From assembly GCA_014871385.1 (NCBI GenBank), contig CM026431.1, forward strand, positions 6,293,065 through 6,357,064: a stretch of DNA of 64,000 bases, written 5' to 3'. Position 1 is the stretch's first letter. Each line of letters starts with the position of its first letter. The position numbers and the translations under genes are program-made. The DNA is from Ceratodon purpureus (Eukaryota; Streptophyta; Bryopsida; Pseudoditrichales; Ditrichaceae). The notes below the pieces were generated by a model. It was not told the DNA's origin, searched no databases, and was given only the letters and a program-made list of their open reading frames with translations. Below, piece by piece: positions 59,289 through 64,000 of this stretch.

Positions 59289-62200
59289 ATGCCTTCTGCC
59301 AAACGCAAGGAAATGCATATTAATAATGAGACCACGCTTGATGAGAATTGCCTAGCCTTCTATTGGCAGGTATTAACCTCCTGGTAATGCTGCTGGGTGA
59401 CCAGTTCCTGGGCAACACTACTTCCCCGCTATAACTCATGTAGGTTGAAAAAGCAAACCGAGTCGATGAGAGCATGGGCATGTCAATAATTCCTCTCTTC
59501 TACTCATGCTGTAAAGCGCTCTTGCTGGTAGGGGGTTCAAATCTAGCATTACCCACGCCAAAACTCATGCGTTGTAATTGCAGATCTCGGAGGCAATTGC
59601 AGACCTAGAGGAGAATACAAAGAGCTCGTCGACAATGTATTCAGGATCTGAATCAGAGAGCACTGCGCCAAAAGTGAAGCGTGCCCGGTGATACGGAGTT
59701 GGAACTGAATCGATGTCACAGGGAACTGAGTCGCGTACTCGCCAAGGGTGTCGACGGCCATGAGGGTGATAAGAGTAGCGTGGGAATGGAATGGATCCTT
59801 CGATGTCATGTGGACGAGGTGACGGTGTGTATAATAACTGATGATTACCTTTGGTTTGCAGATCTGTGCTCGAGCACCAGCAGCGTGAGGTACAGCAGAA
59901 GTGCAAGGGAGTGGACGGGGCGTTGGCGGAGAGGCAGAAGTCTGTGCGAGAGGAGGAGCTCAGCTGCGCGAACATACGGCGACGGCGTGAGAGCCTCGTG
60001 GCGCACTTCAACGGAGTAAGAACGGAAATCGGTTCAGAGGGTAGCGAGATCCAGAGAGTGGGGGAGACCGAAATGGAGGACGAGAAGGAACTCAGGATAC
60101 TTGATAAGGACCTGGAGTTCGGAGAACACATTCTCAGCAGGGAGAGTGCAAGGACGGAAGAGCTCCGGAAGGAGCAGAAGGGGCTGGAGGAGGACTTGAA
60201 AAAGATTGAGAGAGAGATAACGCTTCGTGGGATGGGCGCAGTACGAGCGGAGCTCTGGCTCGCGAAGTTAACTGATCAAGTTCAGCTCATGGCCGAAGGT
60301 TCAGGGATGGGAACGACACCGCTGCCTATTCGCAATCCTAGACAACCAGAGCAAGGCAGGACGATGGTTGTTTATCTTGAGAACTGCCCTGTTTGCGGCT
60401 ACAACTTCAAATGCCTTAATGCTTCCATAGCTGACTGCGGGTGCGTGTACCATCATTTCTGCTTGGCAGCGTGGTTAAGTGACGGGAGGAGGCAGTGTGC
60501 GTATCGAGGTTGCGAGAAGGAGTTCTGCTCCGACTGGATGGCGAGTTTCGGAGCGAATCAAGTCCGCATACCTCCCTTGCGGCAGCCCAAACAGGAAGGT
60601 CTCCTGGGTACACTCAACACGGTTGAATCCGGGAATGTCGGTGCAGCCGCGTCTACAAACTGTAAGTAAAGTATTCCAGTGATTCCAGATTTCCATTGAG
60701 GAAGGTTCAGCGTTGGAGTTCACCCCCTCCGACTGCTACATCTGTTCAGTGCCGTACAGTTGGTTTCCGCTTGTAACTCGTTTTAAGTTCAGGTGGTCAC
60801 GTGAAATGTTGATACTACACTTAGGGTAGTGCGGGGCACGGTTGCAGGTGCGTTGAAGTCATTCGAATTGAAACCGCATGACTAATCACCTTGACAAGTG
60901 CAGTGCCAGCGCCGGTTCACGTGAACAGCACTGTGGGGGCCCTAAATAACTTCGGGATGAGCGTAGAAGGGCCTAGGCAGTGCCATGTGAAGTGGCAAGC
61001 ATGAAGCAGCCGCTTTGCTTGCCATTCCCACTGGAGTTAGTCACTTTCTGCCCTGGAGTTTGAATGTGGCACATCCCGAGAGTTTGTCTCAGTCACTTCC
61101 ACTGTCGAAGTGCTGCCACGACTTCCGACTCAGTTGCAGCGAGCTGAGAGTGCGATGTCTCACTTTCAAAAGTCCGGAGAAATTCCTCCACTGTGCCGTG
61201 GCACTTGCCCTTGGGTTTGCCACTTCGACTTCCACTTCCGCAGTTTCTGTATTCTGTCTTTTCTTGGGGGTGCCGGGTGGCAGTTGGAAGTGAGTAATCC
61301 CTGTAGTTCCACTGTTTTGACCACGGGGAGAAGGTCGAAAGCGTGAGTCTCACTATGTACTTCAGGAGACACTTAGGAGTCAGTGGCGGTGTGGTGGCCG
61401 GATCGGGCTCCTGTACTGCATTGTCGCCACCGAAGTGCCCACGTGGACACTGTGGCACTTGTGATGAGCTGGAGAAGTGCTTCGACACTTGCAAGGCACT
61501 TTAGATTCGGTGCTCATGTTTTTTTCCACTTTAGTTTCACTTGGGTCTTGGGAAGGACACTGAAACTCGTATGCACGTATTGTACAGTGAAGGGCAGGAC
61601 TTCATCTTCTCGAGGGATTTACTTTGACATTGCTTCAGCATGCTTGGTTCGGTGCATGGACATGTAAATAAGTTTTTCGTGGTTGAGGTTGAGGAGCTGA
61701 TGCATCAAACTTGTTGATCTTGGCACTTGCAGTTCAGGTGCCGTCTGTATCGGGAACACCAGTGTCTCAGCGACACCAAGGATCGAGAACGCCATCTTCC
61801 GGGCAGTTGGGCACTCCCGCCTCTGGAAGCTGGAGGACGCCGACGGGGAGTGTTGGCAGGATAAACTCGGTTGGCAAGTCTATGCAAATAGAGGACGTGC
61901 CCAGCCGAAGCCTTGGGAGGACTCCGAAATCCGGGTCCCGTTCTAACTTGGGATCAGGAACGGGCCGGACTTCCGATGATAGTATAGTTTTCGGGGACGA
62001 CGACGTCTGTCTCAGTCAGGCGCCAGGGGCTTCGTTTCCGGCGCTAGAAGGGGTCCGCGGTAGTGTAGGGGAAACCATCATCCCGGAGACAATGGCAATG
62101 ACTGGCGACGGAGTATTAGCGACTCCTGAAGAGCCAGCGCCAAAGACGGGCATTCCTCACGTGGCTCTCAGTGACGACGAGGATGTGGACGTTCTAGAGC

Positions 62201-62688
62201 CAGCGAGCGAGAGGACCTTACCGGACAGGGCCATGGGTGAAGAAACTGAAAAGGAATCGTCGCCTGCCAGTAAAGGAGTCCTCGAGTGGGCGTTGCCAGC
62301 AACAGAGTTCCAAGCACTTGACGGGGACACGGAAAGTGCTGAAATCCAGGCAGAACCGGGCTCGTCCCCAACAGTTGACAAGAGAACTTCCCAGGGAACA
62401 CGTCCACATAGCACGAGGCGACAAGCGGCCCTGCACAACAGACTGTGCCCGACCCCGGCTGTTACTCCTGGGAGTACAAGTGATGCAGGTAAAGAGCCAG
62501 TGACGAAGAAGGCGACTCTGGGTCGAGGTCGATCCATCCAGGGCGCTGCAAGGGGAGAGAAAGCGACAAATATGAAGCCACTTGCGCAACTTGGATTGCA
62601 GGAGAAATTCAGAGCCCCGGCCGTGGTCAGCGATGCTGGGAAGGGTCGAGGCCGTGGAGGCAAGGTAGCAAAGAGGAAGCGTGACTGA
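59289..62688 (+). CDS. Coiled-coil protein with variant RING finger and basic Ser/Thr-rich tail (646 aa)
   Basis: Four exons: 59289-59369, 59584-59687, 59862-60661 and 61733-62688. All junctions are GT/AG and in phase, giving 646 residues. The N-terminus is basic (MPSAKRKEMHINNE). Residues 63-230 are strongly coiled coil (HQQREVQQKCKG; KEQKGLEEDLKKIEREI). A RING-like module lies at about 60380-60535 with spacing C-x2-C-x13-C-x-C-x3-H-x2-C-x11-C-x4-C. The usual ligand-4 His is Cys, and the last pair is spaced by four residues. The tail after exon 4 starts (SGTPVSQRHQGSRTP) is Ser/Thr/Gly/Pro-rich with acidic patches and ends in a nuclear-localisation-like GKVAKRKRD. A nuclear ubiquitin or SUMO ligase role is possible but inferred only from the finger. 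The start is 10 bp after the stop of the AP-2 alpha tail. I cannot name a family. Confidence 0.65.
61070..61540. repeat. CACTT/AAGTG-rich intronic stretch
   Basis: Inside intron 3 of the coiled-coil/RING gene, CACTTCCA, CACTTGC and their complement GAAGTG recur at irregular spacing in both orientations, for example near 61095, 61200, 61225 and 61430-61500. It is not a simple tandem repeat. Confidence 0.5.
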
Positions 62689-64000
62689 GGTACAGAGCAG
62701 GACAGGGCAATCCTAGTGATGTAGTAGTCAGTTCAGCTGCTCAATTTTGTCCACCCCATTTTCAGAGTGTACCGCACCGTGCGATGCAGGGGAGACGCAC
62801 ACAAGGCAGGTGCGTACGCTTGGTTCGGATTTACGGTATTGGGCAACTCACTCCGTTGTAGCTATATCCAAGAGCGGCTCAGTACATAGGAATTTTACCG
62901 GCCATATGAATATGATCATAGCCATCTTCGTAGGGAGTTCTCTGAAATTTTTATGATAATACAGGCATCGAGATCAGGGCATGGTAAAGAGCACAGTAGC
63001 ACTGTGTATTTTTGTTGCGTTGTAAGAAAGCTTAAGATATCTATTCGAGGATTCATTGTACTTTTTGTGAATTCTGCAATGACTTCAGTTAATGTTGAAG
63101 TAATGGTTGAAGTGAGGGTTTTACGAGTACTTACTGGGTCTGGAGTTATTCAGGCAAGCCATGTCTCACTTTACCTCAGATCGTCAAACCCTCCGGTGGG
63201 ATATGGCTTCGCCGGGACACAGTTTCGGTTGGATGGGAGTTTCACGTGAATGAAACGGTTCGAGGGATTGTGGGAGAGTTTAGGGATCTAGAGTGGCTGA
63301 AGATTAAGACTGACGAGGGATCAGTTGTTGAGTTCTCGGGGAGTTCATGGTGTTTTCAAGTGGGTTAGGGCGATGGAGAATGATGATCCCCCGGAGCGCC
63401 AAGGACTGCATTGCCAGGACATCCACGGTGCGTTGCACCGTGCACCTCCGTTCAGCCCGAAGAAGAGCTTAGCTGCCTTGGTGGAGCAGGTGACTCCAAG
63501 GAGGAGGTGGCCGAGCGCAGCATGTGGGGCTGGAGCTGGGTTGACTGGTTGATGTTGGTGCTTTGCATTTTCTGAGTAGTACCATGGTTCAGTAGATGTG
63601 TGATGAAACCACTTCATATTGTAGAGGTTCTAATTCAGTCGGTTGTCATCCAGGAGGCGCTAGAATGATGATCTCGGACGCATTCTGTACTTCCCCGTTC
63701 ACTTAGAACTATCATGATTTTGTTACATACGGTGGGGGGAGCGTAATGTTAGCCACTGAATTTGGGATGAATTTGTGATGCATTTGTGTGCAGGAATGTG
63801 ATCAATCAGCTTCTGAATGTGATGGGAAGTTGTTGAGAAAGTGATCGAAGAAGAGGAGGACAATTTGGGTTCGAAGACATCTGCAGGTGCTGTGGGGGGT
63901 CAAAGACCTCCTCTGGAGACTTTTGTATCACCTATGTGGATTACTGTGGTGACAAGTGCAACATCAGATGCCTCTGGTCGCTTGAGGAAGCAAGCTTCGG
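62689..64000. other. Right end of window, no gene firmly recognised
   Basis: Short open frames occur at 63325-63552 (basic/Pro-rich) and from about 63825 to the window end (reading EKVIEEEEDNLGSKTS). The second may be the start of an exon running off the edge. Neither has a domain or clear splice support. Confidence 0.3.

Noticed and set aside
49528-62688. Single continuous host gene
   Set aside because: AP-2 alpha and CNOT1 are unrelated families. The AP-2 alpha part has a frame break near 52045, and the coiled-coil/RING gene has its own start.

Overview
The window looks like nuclear DNA of a land plant, most likely a non-seed plant such as a moss or liverwort. That placement is an inference. 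It rests on introns with GT/AG borders, a plant-like mitochondrial complex I 23 kDa subunit, plant AP-2 alpha and CNOT1 sequences, an intronless F-box gene, CACTA elements and plant telomere-type motifs (AAACCCTAA) near gene starts. No prokaryotic organisation is seen. Composition is strongly two-state: balanced GC at about 1-20 kb and 47-64 kb, and very AT-rich DNA at about 20.6-47 kb, where most repeats lie.

Layout. (1) 1-7 kb: the C-terminal half of a CACTA/TNP2 transposase and unrecognised ORFs that may belong to the same element. (2) 10.7-15.6 kb: two divergent mitochondrial-protein genes, NDUFS8 (complex I, minus strand, seven exons) and mS33 (mitoribosome small subunit, plus strand, two exons). 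They carry almost the same first exon, which encodes the mitochondrial presequence, inside an inverted duplication. A RING-finger gene lies between them. (3) 19-20.6 kb: an inverted second copy of that RING gene with a fragment of the same promoter. (4) 20.6-29 kb: AT-rich DNA with an orphan coiled-coil ORF, two TTAA-flanked piggyBac-like miniature elements and a Tc1/mariner relic. (5) 29.1-41.6 kb: a 12.46 kb structure bounded by two 2003 bp inverted arms of equal length and near identity. Each arm holds a tRNA-Leu(UAG); the interior holds a decayed piggyBac transposase and other repeats. A third, 1.03 kb copy of the arm with another tRNA-Leu lies at 43.3-44.3 kb. (6) 44.8-47.3 kb: a third piggyBac-like miniature element and an F-box gene. 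(7) 48.6-62.7 kb: a one-orientation mosaic of an unknown 233-residue ORF, a mid-gene piece of AP-2 alpha, the first eleven exons of CNOT1, the last AP-2 alpha exon, and a four-exon coiled-coil/RING-like gene starting 10 bp after that exon's stop codon.

The main theme is gene building by rearrangement. A targeting exon is shared by two mitochondrial genes, a RING gene exists as two copies decayed in different ways, a tRNA gene has been amplified by large repeats, and exons of two host genes are interleaved. The NDUFS8, mS33, F-box and coiled-coil/RING genes read as intact. The AP-2 alpha, piggyBac and mariner sequences are visibly broken.
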